A DNA stretch of 64,000 nt. Source: Pseudonocardia sp. HH130629-09 (GTDB taxonomy: Bacteria > Actinomycetota > Actinomycetes > Mycobacteriales > Pseudonocardiaceae). Below are positions 52,210 through 61,590 of this stretch, one piece after another. A program made the position numbers and the translations under genes. The DNA is taken from NCBI RefSeq assembly GCF_001294645.1, contig NZ_CP011868.1:62001-126000 (forward strand). Direction: 5' to 3'. The notes beneath the pieces were generated by a model. It did no database searches. It saw only the letters and a list, made by a program, of their open reading frames with translations, and was not told where the DNA came from. Numbering within the stretch: position 1 is the first letter of the stretch; every line of letters starts with the position of its first letter.

Positions 52210-53550
52210 GTGAGCACCGGAAGCGCAGGGACCACCGTGAGCAACCCGGAACCGAAGGAGTCGGCCCGCCTCTTCGAGCGGGCGACCGAGCTGATTCCCG
52301 GCGGGGTGAACTCCCCGGTGCGGGCGTTCAACTCGGTCGGCGGCACCCCGCGGTTCATGGTCTCGGGCGAGGGCTGCCGCCTCACCGACGCCGATGGCGC
52401 CACCTACGTCGACCTCGTCTCCTCCTGGGGGCCGATGATCCTGGGGCACGCGCACCCGGCCGTCGTCGAGGCGGTGCGGTCCGCGGCGTCGCAGGGGCTG
52501 TCGTTCGGCACCCCGACCCCGGGCGAGATCGATCTCGCCGCCGAGATCGTCGACCGCACCCCGGTCGAGCAGGTCCGCCTGGTCAACTCGGGCACCGAGG
52601 CGACGATGAGCTCCATCCGGCTCGCCCGCGGCATCACCGGTCGCACGGTGATCGTGAAGTTCTCCGGCTGCTACCACGGCCACGTGGACGCGCTGCTCGC
52701 CGACGCGGGCTCCGGCATCGCCACCCTCGGCCTGCCGACCAGCCCGGGCGTCACCGGCGCCCAGGCCGCCGACACCGTGGTGCTGCCCTACAACGACCTC
52801 GACGCCGTCCGCACCGTGTTCGAGCAGCGCGGCCCGGAGATCGCCTGCGTGATCACCGAGGCCGCCGCGGGGAACATGGGGGTCGTCCCGCCGGTCCCCG
52901 GGTTCAACGCGGCGCTGCGCGACCTCGCGCACGAGCACGGCGCGCTGCTGGTGATCGACGAGGTCATGACCGGCTTCCGGGCCTCGCGTCAGGGCTGGTT
53001 CGGCTGCGACGGCGTCGCCGGGGACCTCTACACCTTCGGCAAGGTCATGTCCGGCGGCCTGCCCGCCGCCGCGTTCGGCGGGTCCGCCGAGCACATGTCG
53101 TACCTGGCCCCGGCGGGGCCGGTCTACCAGGCGGGCACACTCGCCGGGAACCCCGTCGCCGTCGCCGCCGGGCTCACCACGCTGCGCCACGCCGACGAGG
53201 CGGTCTACGCCACCTTGGCGGCCAACGCCGACCGGATCGGCGCCATGGTGACCGCGGCGCTGGACCGGGAGGGCGTCGCCCACATGATCCAGTACGCGGG
53301 CACCATGTTCTCCCCCTTCTTCACCGCCGACCCGGTCACCGACTACGCGCGTGCCAAGGCCGCCGAGACCTGGCGCTACCCGGCGTTCTTCCACGCCATG
53401 CTCGACCACGGGGTCTACCTGCCGCCCAGCGCCTTCGAGGGCTGGTTCGTCTCCACCGCGCTGGACGACGAGGCCTTCGAGCGGATCGAGACCGGCCTCG
53501 CCGCCGCCGCGGGCGCCGCGGCCGCCGCCACCCGACCGGACGGGGTCTGA
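52210..53550 (+). CDS. hemL: Glutamate-1-semialdehyde aminotransferase HemL
   Basis: PLP enzyme of 446 residues converting glutamate-1-semialdehyde to ALA, the step after HemA. Seen: [63 protein letters not shown], and the Schiff-base Lys in [30 protein letters not shown] near the dimer face. GTG 52210 is supported by GAGACT (52198-52203) 6 nt upstream; GTG 52237 is in frame. It is followed after 2 bp by a phosphatase gene. Confidence 0.96.
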   Translation: MSTGSAGTTVSNPEPKESARLFERATELIPGGVNSPVRAFNSVGGTPRFMVSGEGCRLTDADGATYVDLVSSWGPMILGHAHPAVVEAVRSAASQGLSFGTPTPGEIDLAAEIVDRTPVEQVRLVNSGTEATMSSIRLARGITGRTVIVKFSGCYHGHVDALLADAGSGIATLGLPTSPGVTGAQAADTVVLPYNDLDAVRTVFEQRGPEIACVITEAAAGNMGVVPPVPGFNAALRDLAHEHGALLVIDEVMTGFRASRQGWFGCDGVAGDLYTFGKVMSGGLPAAAFGGSAEHMSYLAPAGPVYQAGTLAGNPVAVAAGLTTLRHADEAVYATLAANADRIGAMVTAALDREGVAHMIQYAGTMFSPFFTADPVTDYARAKAAETWRYPAFFHAMLDHGVYLPPSAFEGWFVSTALDDEAFERIETGLAAAAGAAAAATRPDGV

Positions 53551-53552
53551 CC

Positions 53553-54212
53553 ATGGGTGACCGGACCAGCCCGCCCGCGTCGGGACCGGTGACCGTGGTG
53601 CACGTGCTGCGCCACGGCGAGGTGCACAACCCCGAGGGCGTCCTCTACGGCCGCATCCCCGGTTACCACCTGTCCGACCACGGCCGGGCCCAGGCCAAGA
53701 CCGTCGCCGCGTACCTGGACGGCAACGACGTCGCCGCCGTCGTCGCGTCGCCGCTGCAGCGCGCGCAGGAGACCGCCCGCGCGATCGCGGACGCCCACGG
53801 CGTCGACATCCACACCGACGAGGGACTGATCGAGTCCGGCAACCTCTTCGAGGGCAAGCGGTTCGGCGTCGGCGACGGCGCGCTCAAGCGCCCGCAGGTG
53901 TGGCGGCTGCTGCGCGACCCGTTCACCCCGTCCTGGGGCGAGCCCTACCTCGCGATCGCACACCGGATGCTCGGCGCCGTGCACGCCGCACGGGCGCTCG
54001 CCCCCGGCCGCGAGGTCGTGTGCGTGTCGCACCAGCTGCCGATCTGGACGCTGCGCCGCTACCTGATGGGCCAGCGGCTCTGGCACGACCCGCGCCGTCG
54101 CCAGTGCGCGCTGGCCTCGCTGACCAGCATCGAGTTCACCGGCACCCGGATGACCGGGCTGCGCTACGCCGAGCCGGCCGGCCCGAGCGGCGCGATGGTG
54201 ACCGGCGCATGA
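53553..54212 (+). CDS. Histidine-phosphatase-family protein (Rv0525-like)
   Basis: Phosphoglycerate-mutase-like fold of 219 residues. RHG core VLRHGEVHNPEGVLYGR (His about 20), partner Arg/Glu in SPLQRAQETARAIA, DEGLIESGNLFEGKRFG, and the second His in VCVSHQLPIWTLRRYL. The role and substrate are unknown. It lies 2 bp after hemL and overlaps resA by 4 nt, linking haem synthesis to cytochrome c assembly. Confidence 0.9.
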   Translation: MGDRTSPPASGPVTVVHVLRHGEVHNPEGVLYGRIPGYHLSDHGRAQAKTVAAYLDGNDVAAVVASPLQRAQETARAIADAHGVDIHTDEGLIESGNLFEGKRFGVGDGALKRPQVWRLLRDPFTPSWGEPYLAIAHRMLGAVHAARALAPGREVVCVSHQLPIWTLRRYLMGQRLWHDPRRRQCALASLTSIEFTGTRMTGLRYAEPAGPSGAMVTGA

Positions 54213-54808
54213 GCCGCCTGCTGCCCGCCCTGCTGGGACTGCTGGTGCTCGTCGCCGGGTGCGGTGTCGGCCGCGACGCCGCGGGCGGGGGACCGGGCCA
54301 GGACTTCCAGTTCGTCGCTCCTGGCGGCCAGGTGCGCATCACCTACGACCCGCCGGAGAGCCGTCAGACGATCACCGACCTGCGTGGCGAGAGCCTGCTG
54401 CGCGAGGGCACCCAGGTCGGCATCGGCGACTTCCCCGACACGGTTCGGGTCATCAACATCTGGGGTTCCTGGTGCGGCCCGTGCCGGACCGAGGCCCCCG
54501 AGCTGCAGGCGGTGGCCGAGGCGGCGATGGGCAAGGCCGTCGTCCTCGGGATCGACGTCCGCGACGACCGGCAGGCCGCCCTGGACTTCGTCACCGACCG
54601 CGGCATCACCTACGACTCGATCTACGACGCGCCCGGCCGCACCCTGGCCCGGCTCGACGGCTACCCGCGCAACGTCGTCCCCTCGACGATCGTGCTCGAC
54701 CGCGACTCCCGGGTGGCCGCGGTGTTCCTGGTCCCGGTCGGCAGCTCCGACCTGCTGCCGCTCATCACGCGGCTGGCCGCCGAGCCGCGGGCCGGTTCGT
54801 CCCGCTGA
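54209..54808 (+). CDS. TlpA/ResA-like thiol-disulfide reductase lipoprotein
   Basis: Exported thioredoxin-fold protein of 199 residues that keeps apocytochrome c haem-site cysteines reduced. A signal peptide ends in a lipobox (LVAGC, Cys about 18); the redox pair is WGSWCGPCRTEAPEL (about residues 93-98); the cis-Pro is in RNVVPSTIVLD. It corresponds to Rv0526. ATG 54209 overlaps the phosphatase stop. It likely receives electrons from CcdA encoded next. Confidence 0.92.
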   Translation: MSRLLPALLGLLVLVAGCGVGRDAAGGGPGQDFQFVAPGGQVRITYDPPESRQTITDLRGESLLREGTQVGIGDFPDTVRVINIWGSWCGPCRTEAPELQAVAEAAMGKAVVLGIDVRDDRQAALDFVTDRGITYDSIYDAPGRTLARLDGYPRNVVPSTIVLDRDSRVAAVFLVPVGSSDLLPLITRLAAEPRAGSSR

Positions 54809-54904
54809 CCCCGGGTGACCGGCCGGTCGCGCGCCGCCCGGTGAACTACACGCTGTAGAACCCGCCGCGCGGCACCCCGAGCAGGGCTTCTACCCTGGGA
54901 TGCG

Positions 54905-55768
54905 ATGGACGCGACGACGACGCTGGCGATCTCGGGGCCGCTGCTGCTCGCAGTGCTGGTCTCGGTCGCCGCGGGCCTGGTGAGCTTCGCCTCGCCCTGT
55001 GTCGTCCCGCTGGTCCCGGGCTACCTCGCCTACCTCGCCGGGCTCGTCGGTGCGCAGTCCCCGCCGGTCACCCCGGCCGAGGCGGGCGACCGCACCGCCG
55101 CCCGCCGGGGCGGGACCGCGACCGTGCCCCGGGACGGCGGGCAGGACGGCGCCGTGGCCGCCGCCGTCGCACCGGCCCGGGACGACGGCCGCTGGCGGGT
55201 CGCCGGGGCCGCGCTGCTGTTCGTCGGCGGGTTCACCGTCGTGTTCGGCGCGATCATGGTCGGCGTCGTGTGGCTGTCCGACGTCCTCATCGACAACGAG
55301 GCGCTGCTGCAGCGCATCGGCGGCGTCGTGATGATCGTGATGGGGCTGGCGTTCGCCGGGGCCATCCCCGCGCTCCAGCGCGAGTACCGCTCGCACTGGA
55401 CGCCGCGGGTCGGCCTCGCGGGCGCCCCGCTGCTGGGCGCGGTCTTCGGCCTGGGCTGGGTGCCCTGCATCGGACCGACGCTGGCCGGGGTCGTCGCCGT
55501 CGCCGCGGGCACCGGGGGCGGCTCGGTGCGCGGGATCGTGCTGATCCTGGCCTACTGCGCCGGGCTCGGGATCCCGTTCGTGCTGATCGCGCTGGGCGCG
55601 ACCCGGGCGGTGCGCGCACTGGGCTGGCTGCGCCGCCACACCCGGGCGGTGCAGATCGCCGGGGGAGCGCTGCTGGTCGCGGTCGGGGCGCTGCTGGTGT
55701 CCGGTCTGTGGTCCCAGTGGCTGGTCGCGCTGCAGGTCTCGATCGCCGGGTTCACCCCGCCGATCTGA
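54905..55768 (+). CDS. ccdA: Cytochrome c biogenesis protein CcdA
   Basis: Membrane electron carrier of 287 residues of the DsbD/CcdA family, passing reducing power from cytosolic thioredoxin to ResA. Six spans. The redox cysteines are in SFASPCVVPLVPGYLAYLAG (span 1, about residue 32) and GLGWVPCIGPTLAG (span 4). A 40-residue polar loop (residues 52-95) separates spans 1 and 2. TACCCT (54891-54896) is 8 nt before ATG. It overlaps resB by one base. Confidence 0.94.
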   Translation: MDATTTLAISGPLLLAVLVSVAAGLVSFASPCVVPLVPGYLAYLAGLVGAQSPPVTPAEAGDRTAARRGGTATVPRDGGQDGAVAAAVAPARDDGRWRVAGAALLFVGGFTVVFGAIMVGVVWLSDVLIDNEALLQRIGGVVMIVMGLAFAGAIPALQREYRSHWTPRVGLAGAPLLGAVFGLGWVPCIGPTLAGVVAVAAGTGGGSVRGIVLILAYCAGLGIPFVLIALGATRAVRALGWLRRHTRAVQIAGGALLVAVGALLVSGLWSQWLVALQVSIAGFTPPI

Positions 55769-57405
55769 TGAGCTCCCCGCCGCAGCCGTCCGTGTCGACA
55801 CCGGACGGCGGACCGCCGCCGTCGCAGCGGCCCGGGCCGCTGGTCCGCGCGCTGTCGTTCCTGCGCAACACCTGGCGCGGGCTGACCAGCATGCGCACCG
55901 CGCTGGTGCTCCTGTTCCTGCTCGCGCTGGCGGCGATGCCCGGGGCCCTGCTGCCGCAGCGCTCGCTGAACGCTTTCCTCGTGGACGACTTCTACCGCGA
56001 CAACCCGACCATCGCGCCGGTGATCGACGCGGTCGGTGGGTTCGAGGTGTTCGCGAGCCCGTGGTTCGCCGCCATCTACCTGCTGCTGATGATCTCGCTG
56101 GTCGGCTGCGTGTTCCCGCGCACCGGCGAGTACCTGCGCTCGGTCCGCCAACCCCCGGTGATGACCCCGCGCAACCTGGCGCGGCTGCCGCACCACGCCG
56201 AGGGCGACACCACCACCGCCGGCGTCGACGACGAGCTGGCCAGGGCCCGGCGGCTGCTGCGCGGCTGGCGCACCGTCGAGCGCACCGAGGACGACGGTTC
56301 CCGCACGATCTCGGCGGAGAAGGGGTTCCTGCGCGAGACCGGCAACCTCGTGTTCCACCTCAGCCTGATCGGCATCCTGCTCGGCCTGGCCGGCGGGAAG
56401 ATGTACGGCTACGAGGGCGACGTCATCGTGCGCGCCGACGGCAGCGAGTTCTGCAACAGCTCGATCCTCGGCTACGACAGCTTCCGCGCCGGGCTGCGCG
56501 TCGACGGCACCGACCTCAACGACTTCTGCGTGAAGGTCGACCGGTTCGACGGCACCTGGCTGCCGAACGGCCAGCCGTCGACCTTCGGTGCCTCGGTCGG
56601 GTACCAGACCGGGCAGGACGTCCGTGACGGCGTCAGCACCTGGCGTCCCGACGAGATCGCGGTCAACCACCCGCTGCGCACCGACGGCGACCGCGTCTAC
56701 CTGACCGGATACGGCTACGCCCCGGAGTTCACGGTGACCTGGCCGGACGGGCAGAGCCGCACCGGCGAGGTCCAGTGGCGTCCGGTCGACCAGTCCGGCA
56801 CCCAGCTGTCGGAGGGGGCGACGAAGTTCGAGCGCCCCGGCATCACCGACCCGGAGCAGCGGCGCACCACGCAGCTCGCCGTCACCGGGACGTTCGCGCC
56901 GACCGGCGCGGTCGACCCCGAGGGCAGGCTGGTGTCGGTGCACCCGGACGTGCGGTCGCCGACCGCCGACGTCGACGTGCTCCTCGGCGACCTCGGCATC
57001 GACGACGGCCGCGGCCAGTCGATCTTCAGCGTCGACCAGAGCAAGATCGACGACGGCGAGCTGCGCTCCGTCGCCACGGCGCGGCTCGGGATCGGCGACA
57101 GCACCCGGCTGCCGGACGGCACGGTCGTGCGGTTCGACGGCGTCACCCCGTGGGTGAACCTGCAGGTGGGCCACGACCCCGGCCAGTCCTGGGTGCTGGT
57201 CGCGGCGGTGCTGATGGTCGGCGGCCTCGCGCTGTCGCTGTCGGTCACGCGTCGCCGGTTCTGGGTGCGGGTGACCCCGTGCGACGGCAGGGGCGCGCGC
57301 ATCGCCCTCGGTGGTCTGGCCCGGACCGACCGGGCAGGCTACGGCGAGGAGTTCGACCGGCTCGCGACCGAGCTGCTCGACCCGACGGACAAGAAGGACG
57401 GTTAA
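55768..57405 (+). CDS. resB: Cytochrome c biogenesis protein ResB
   Basis: System II haem-handling subunit of 545 residues that with CcsB moves haem across the membrane and ligates it to apocytochrome c. Three spans near the N-terminus (TALVLLFLLALAAMPGALLPQ; AIYLLLMISLVGCVFPR; GNLVFHLSLIGILLGLAGG with a candidate haem-ligand His), a large outer domain, and a last span (SWVLVAAVLMVGGLALSLSVTRRRFWVR). It corresponds to Rv0528. It is 6 bp before ccsB. Confidence 0.94.
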   Translation: MSSPPQPSVSTPDGGPPPSQRPGPLVRALSFLRNTWRGLTSMRTALVLLFLLALAAMPGALLPQRSLNAFLVDDFYRDNPTIAPVIDAVGGFEVFASPWFAAIYLLLMISLVGCVFPRTGEYLRSVRQPPVMTPRNLARLPHHAEGDTTTAGVDDELARARRLLRGWRTVERTEDDGSRTISAEKGFLRETGNLVFHLSLIGILLGLAGGKMYGYEGDVIVRADGSEFCNSSILGYDSFRAGLRVDGTDLNDFCVKVDRFDGTWLPNGQPSTFGASVGYQTGQDVRDGVSTWRPDEIAVNHPLRTDGDRVYLTGYGYAPEFTVTWPDGQSRTGEVQWRPVDQSGTQLSEGATKFERPGITDPEQRRTTQLAVTGTFAPTGAVDPEGRLVSVHPDVRSPTADVDVLLGDLGIDDGRGQSIFSVDQSKIDDGELRSVATARLGIGDSTRLPDGTVVRFDGVTPWVNLQVGHDPGQSWVLVAAVLMVGGLALSLSVTRRRFWVRVTPCDGRGARIALGGLARTDRAGYGEEFDRLATELLDPTDKKDG

Positions 57406-57411
57406 CCGGAG

Positions 57412-58368
57412 ATGCTCGTCGACCCGATCACCGCGATGTGGAGCGACCGCCTGTTCCAGGCGACGCTCGTCGTGCTGCTGCTGGCGCTGGTGTTCGCGTC
57501 GCTGGAGTACGCGGCCCGCCGCGTCGCCAGGGCCTCTGCCCGGCAGTCGGAGCCCGCCCCGGTCGGGGCCGGGTCCACGGCGGTCGCCGCGCCCGAGGAG
57601 CCCCCGTCCGACGACGGCCGCCGCTCCCGCGCCGACCGCTACGGCCGGATCGGCATCTCGCTGATGGTGCTGGCGTTCCTGACCCACCTCGGGTCGATCG
57701 TGCTGCGCGGCTTCGCCGCCTACCGGTGGCCGCTGGGCAACATGTATGAGTTCACCTCGGCGCTGTGCCTGATGGCCGTCGGGGCGTGGCTGGTGCTCGT
57801 GCGCCGGCACCCGGGGCTGCGCCCGGCCGGGGTGTTCGTGCTGACGCCGGTCGTGCTGCTGATGTTCGTCACCGGCACCGTGCTCTACCTCGACGCGGCG
57901 CCGGTCGTCCCGGCCCTGCAGTCGTACTGGATCATCATCCACGTCACGACGATCACGCTGGCCTCCGGCCTGCTGCTCGTCCCCGGTGTGGCGAGCCTGC
58001 TGTTCCTGGTCAAGCGGAACGGGAAGCCGGCGTCGTGGGCCGCGAAGCTGCCGTCGGCGGAGTCGCTCGACCGGCTGGCGTACCGCGTGACGGTGCTCGC
58101 GTTCCCGCTCTACACCTTCGGGATCATCACCGGCGCGGTGTGGGCCGAGGCGGCCTGGGGCCGGTTCTGGGGCTGGGACCCGAAGGAGACCGTCGCCTTC
58201 GTCGCCTGGGTGCTCTACGCCGCCTACCTGCACGCCCGGGCCACGGCGGGGTGGAAGAACTCCGGCGCCGCGGCGTGGATCAACACGGCGGGCTTCGCCA
58301 CGATCGTGTTCAACCTGTTCTTCATCAACATGGTGGTCGCCGGGTTGCACTCGTACGCGGGGGTGTGA
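57412..58368 (+). CDS. ccsB: Cytochrome c biogenesis protein CcsB (CcsA/ResC)
   Basis: Haem-binding System II partner of ResB, 318 residues, about eight spans. The tryptophan-rich WWD-type motif is WGRFWGWDPKETVAFVAWVLYAAYLHAR, here described as residues 245-272, flanked by haem-ligand histidines (FLTHLGSI, IIIHVTTITLASG, and VAGLHSYAG at the C-terminus). PLGNMYEF is the conserved entry to the core. It ends the operon that begins at hemL or the phosphatase. Confidence 0.95.
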   Translation: MLVDPITAMWSDRLFQATLVVLLLALVFASLEYAARRVARASARQSEPAPVGAGSTAVAAPEEPPSDDGRRSRADRYGRIGISLMVLAFLTHLGSIVLRGFAAYRWPLGNMYEFTSALCLMAVGAWLVLVRRHPGLRPAGVFVLTPVVLLMFVTGTVLYLDAAPVVPALQSYWIIIHVTTITLASGLLLVPGVASLLFLVKRNGKPASWAAKLPSAESLDRLAYRVTVLAFPLYTFGIITGAVWAEAAWGRFWGWDPKETVAFVAWVLYAAYLHARATAGWKNSGAAAWINTAGFATIVFNLFFINMVVAGLHSYAGV

Positions 58369-58411
58369 GGCGCCTCGACCACCGGGTTCCGCCCGGCTAC
58401 CGTCGTTTCCC

Positions 58412-60628
58412 GTGAGTGAGAACGGTTCCGGCGAGCAGCCCGACGGGTCGGTGGGCCGCTACGTGCGGGAGCGCTGGGCCACGACGGAGTCCCCCGGCCG
58501 GTCCTTCGGACGGCGCAGGCGGACCGGCGGTGACGACGCTGCGGAGCCGGCCGCCGAGCCCGGTGACACGCCGCCGCGGACCCCGACGGCCGCCGAGCGC
58601 GCCGCGTCGGCGCCCGCCCCGGGCCGCGCGGCCATCGGGACGCAGACCCCGCCGGCGGGCTCGGCGTGGGGCAGCGAGCTTCCCGAGATCGACGACGACC
58701 TCGTCGACGAGATAGACCCGTCCACCCCGCCGCACGGGATGGACCTGTCCGCCCTGCGCGAGACCCCGCGCCCGACCTCCTCCGCCGGCACCGCGGCGGC
58801 CGCGGACGCCGAGGAGGAGCTCGCCCAGGCCTCCGCGGGCGACCCCCGGCACCGGCGCGACGACGCCTCCCCGGACCCGGGCGTTCACGACCACGGCCCC
58901 GACGACACCGGCCTCTACCGGGCCGCGGGCACCGACTCCGAGCCGTGGTGGGCGGTGCCCGCCTCCGCGGTGCCCGACGACGACCCCGACGCGGACCTCA
59001 TCTGGCGTGCCGACCGGTCCGGGGGGCGCACGGCCGCCGGCGCCGTCGACCGCGCCACGACGTCCGGGGACGACTCCTCGGCGGCCGCGCCCGACTCCCC
59101 GGACCGCTCCTCGGCGGCCGTGCCCGACTCCCCGGACCGCTCATCGGTCGCCGCACTCGACTCCTCGGACCGCTCCGCGCCCGCCGGGTACGACGAACCG
59201 GTCGTGCCCGCCGCCGTGGCGCACCCGGATCCCACGGGGCGGTCGCACCCGGATCCCACGGCTCGGTCGCTCCCGGGTCCCGCGGGTCCGGCGCCCACGG
59301 ATCCTGCGGGTCCGGGACCCGCGGACCCCACGGAGAGCGGTGGCCGCGCGGCGCGGGGCGGGTATCAGCCGTACGCCGAGCCGGCCGCACCCGGACGTGG
59401 TGCCGCGGCTCCCACCGAGGGGACACGGGAGCCCGCCGGAACCGCCCCGACGCCCCCCGCCCGGCCCGGGACCCCACGGACGGAGCGTTCCCGTGACGAC
59501 CGTTCCCGTGACGACCACCGCCCCCGCCAGGCGGACCGTCCCTGGCGCGCGGCGTGGGACGACGAGTCCGCGGAGACCGGACCCCAGCGCACCCTGACCC
59601 CGCCGCGCGGCCGCCCGCAGACGGGGGTGAAGCGGCCCCGCTGGACGGCCCCCGAGGCGATCGAGGCCCGGGCCGCGCAGCACCGCCGCAGCGACGAGCC
59701 GCACGGCGGGCTGGACCTCGCGCCGTCGCGCATGGGGCACGGCGGCGCGGGGCGTCCGCCGACGAGCGGATGGCGTCGCTGGGTCTACGTGCTCACCGGC
59801 GGCCTGGTGAACCCGGGGGAGAGCCCCGCGGAGCTGCACCGGCGCGACCTCGTGGCCCGGGCGAACCGCCCGCTGATCAGCTCGCACAAGATCGCGATGC
59901 TGAGCCTCAAGGGCGGGGTCGGGAAGACGACGGTCACCGCGACCCTCGGTGCGACGTTCGCGTCGCACCGCGGCGACCGGGTGGTGGCCGTCGACGCCAA
60001 CCCCGACCGCGGGACGCTGAGCCAGAAGATCCCGTTGGAGACCACCGCGACCGTCCGCCACCTGCTGCGCGACGCCGACCGGGTCCGCCGCTACAGCGAC
60101 GTCCGGGCCTACACCTCACAGGGTGTGTCCCGGCTCGAGGTGCTCGCCGGCGAGCAGGACCCGGCGGTGTCGGAGGCGTTCAGCGAGGACGACTACCGGC
60201 GCGCGGTCGACCTGCTGGAGCACTTCTACAACCTCGTCCTGACCGACTGCGGCACCGGCCTGATGCACTCCGCGATGTACGGCGTGCTGGGGATGGCCGA
60301 CCAGATCGTGGTCGTGTCGTCGGGCTCGATCGACGGGGCCCGCAGTGCCTCGGCGACCCTGGACTGGCTCGACGCGCACGGCTACGGGGCGCTGGTGCGC
60401 AACGCCGTCGTCGTCATCAACACCGTCTACCGGCGGGGGACCGGTGGCGGGGTGGACCTCGACCGCGTCGCCGAGCACTTCTCGGGACGGTGCCGGGCCG
60501 TGGTCAAGGTGCCGTTCGACCCGCACCTGGAGGAGGGCGCGGAGATCGACCTGGACCGCCTGGAGGAGGCGACCCGCACGGCGTTACTGGAGCTGGCGGC
60601 GGCCGTCGCCGACGGCTTCCCGGTCTGA
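58412..60628 (+). CDS. MinD/ParA-like ATPase with long disordered N-terminus (Rv0530-like)
   Basis: Protein of 738 residues. Residues 1-480 are Pro/Ser/Asp/Arg-rich and contain degenerate repeats such as PDSPDRSSAA (three copies near 225-255) and HPDPT units. The C-terminal 250 residues are a deviant-Walker ATPase: MLSLKGGVGKTTVTATLGATFA (P-loop with signature Lys), VAVDANPDRGTLSQKI, VLTDCGTGLMHSAMYG and VVINTVYRR. The layout resembles EspI/type VII secretion-associated ATPases and Rv0530. GTG 58412 has TACCGT (58398-58403) 8 nt upstream. A positioning or secretion role is possible; unproven. Confidence 0.85.
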   Translation: MSENGSGEQPDGSVGRYVRERWATTESPGRSFGRRRRTGGDDAAEPAAEPGDTPPRTPTAAERAASAPAPGRAAIGTQTPPAGSAWGSELPEIDDDLVDEIDPSTPPHGMDLSALRETPRPTSSAGTAAAADAEEELAQASAGDPRHRRDDASPDPGVHDHGPDDTGLYRAAGTDSEPWWAVPASAVPDDDPDADLIWRADRSGGRTAAGAVDRATTSGDDSSAAAPDSPDRSSAAVPDSPDRSSVAALDSSDRSAPAGYDEPVVPAAVAHPDPTGRSHPDPTARSLPGPAGPAPTDPAGPGPADPTESGGRAARGGYQPYAEPAAPGRGAAAPTEGTREPAGTAPTPPARPGTPRTERSRDDRSRDDHRPRQADRPWRAAWDDESAETGPQRTLTPPRGRPQTGVKRPRWTAPEAIEARAAQHRRSDEPHGGLDLAPSRMGHGGAGRPPTSGWRRWVYVLTGGLVNPGESPAELHRRDLVARANRPLISSHKIAMLSLKGGVGKTTVTATLGATFASHRGDRVVAVDANPDRGTLSQKIPLETTATVRHLLRDADRVRRYSDVRAYTSQGVSRLEVLAGEQDPAVSEAFSEDDYRRAVDLLEHFYNLVLTDCGTGLMHSAMYGVLGMADQIVVVSSGSIDGARSASATLDWLDAHGYGALVRNAVVVINTVYRRGTGGGVDLDRVAEHFSGRCRAVVKVPFDPHLEEGAEIDLDRLEEATRTALLELAAAVADGFPV

Positions 60629-60676
60629 TCCCGGGCCACGGACGGGCCTGGCGACGCCCGACATGTGAGCGGAGAC

Positions 60677-60718
60677 ACCGAAGGGGGGTCCGCCCGGTCG
60701 GGAGGACCGACCTTCGGT
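60677..60718. terminator. Bidirectional hairpin between converging genes
   Basis: ACCGAAGG (60677-60684) and CCTTCGGT (60711-60718) pair perfectly; after a small internal loop GGTCC/GGACC extends the stem. It lies between the ends of the ParA-like gene and the small membrane-protein gene. Confidence 0.55.
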
Positions 60719-60757
60719 AAGGGCGTCTTGGGGGAGGTGCCGGCCGTGCGAACCCGC

Positions 60758-60991
60758 TCAGGGACGCTCGGGCGGGTCCTCCTGGTCGCGGACCTTCTCG
60801 TCGAGCTCACGCAGGAAGTCGGGGTCGTCGTCGGGGCCGGTCGCCCGTGGCTTCTCGGGCCGCTGGCCCGATGACCAGGGGAACTCCGCGCGCGGGATGC
60901 GGTCGGAGACCACCTGTTCGGACCGCAGGGTCCGCACGAGCAGCACCGCGACCACGGCCGCGCCGACGAGAAGGATAAGGAAGAACAACAT
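60758..60991 (-). CDS. Small single-span membrane protein
   Basis: Protein of 77 residues: one N-terminal hydrophobic span (MLFFLILLVGAAVVAVLLV), then a polar cytoplasmic tail (RTLRSEQVVSDRIPRAEFPW) with an acidic end (DDDPDFLRELDEKVRDQEDP). No family was recognised. ATG 60991 has GGAGG at 7 nt and TAGGCT about 19 nt further upstream (about 61011-61016), so both signals agree. It is downstream of bldC on the same strand. Confidence 0.7.
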   Translation of the reverse strand: MLFFLILLVGAAVVAVLLVRTLRSEQVVSDRIPRAEFPWSSGQRPEKPRATGPDDDPDFLRELDEKVRDQEDPPERP

Positions 60992-61076
60992 CAGGCCACC
61001 TCCGCTGTCCAGCCTAGCGAAGGTGGCCTGACGTACGGGTGAAGTCGAGACCCTCACCCCATGTGCGTGGTCCGGA

Positions 61077-61289
61077 TCAGCGCAGGCCGCTGTTCGCCTC
61101 GCTGGTGAGGTCGGCCAGCAGGCCACGGACCTCGGACTCGCGGAACCGGCGGTGTCCGCCCGGCGTACGGATCGAGCCGATCCGCCCGGCCGACGCCCAG
61201 CGGGTCACGGTCTTGGGGTCGACGCGGAAGAGCGTGGCCACCTCACCCGGGGTGAGAAGTCGCTCGGGTGCCTGAGTCGGAGCTGCCAT
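61077..61289 (-). CDS. bldC: BldC, MerR-type developmental regulator
   Basis: DNA-binding protein of 70 residues almost identical in pattern to Streptomyces BldC: LLTPGEVATLFRVDPKTVTRWASAGRIGSIRTPGGHRRFRESEVRGLL (residues 12-59), a lone winged HTH without the MerR coiled coil or ligand domain. BldC binds direct repeats cooperatively as head-to-tail oligomers. ATG 61289 has GGAGG 6 nt upstream; an upstream ATG at 61310 lacks one. Confidence 0.95.
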   Translation of the reverse strand: MAAPTQAPERLLTPGEVATLFRVDPKTVTRWASAGRIGSIRTPGGHRRFRESEVRGLLADLTSEANSGLR

Positions 61290-61590
61290 GGGGATCCTCC
61301 CGAAGTGCACGTGGAGTATGTGTCACGGTGCTCGCCGGAGGCATCCGGCCGGGTACCGCTCTCTCTCTTTCCGGGCCATCGTGACACCACAGACCCCGGG
61401 TACTCGAACGGTGTTGTGTGGGTAAAGGGTTCTTAAAGGGCAAAGCCGGTGAACGACTCGAACCGGACAGCCGGGGGCATCCGGGGAGGGACCGCCACCC
61501 GGTGGGGTGGCGGCGATCCGGACGTCCGTGCCGGGCCGGGCGGAACCGGGCAGCCGCGGCCCGGCCGGTCCGGCCCGTACCCTGGTGGCC
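61290..61590. other. Divergent gap between bldC and the DUF4229 gene
   Basis: About 300 bp with no gene. It contains AT-richer DNA near 61415-61440 (GTGTTGTGTGGGTAAAGGGTTCTTAAAGGG, given here only as a location 61411-61440) that may hold the bldC promoter, and TACCCT at 61578-61583 for the rightward gene. Confidence 0.4.

Noticed and set aside
54845..54858. CTACA-CGC-TGTAG near the ccdA promoter, resembling CTACATGTAG at 40978
   Set aside because: Only 5-bp arms with different spacing; two weak matches do not support a shared regulator.
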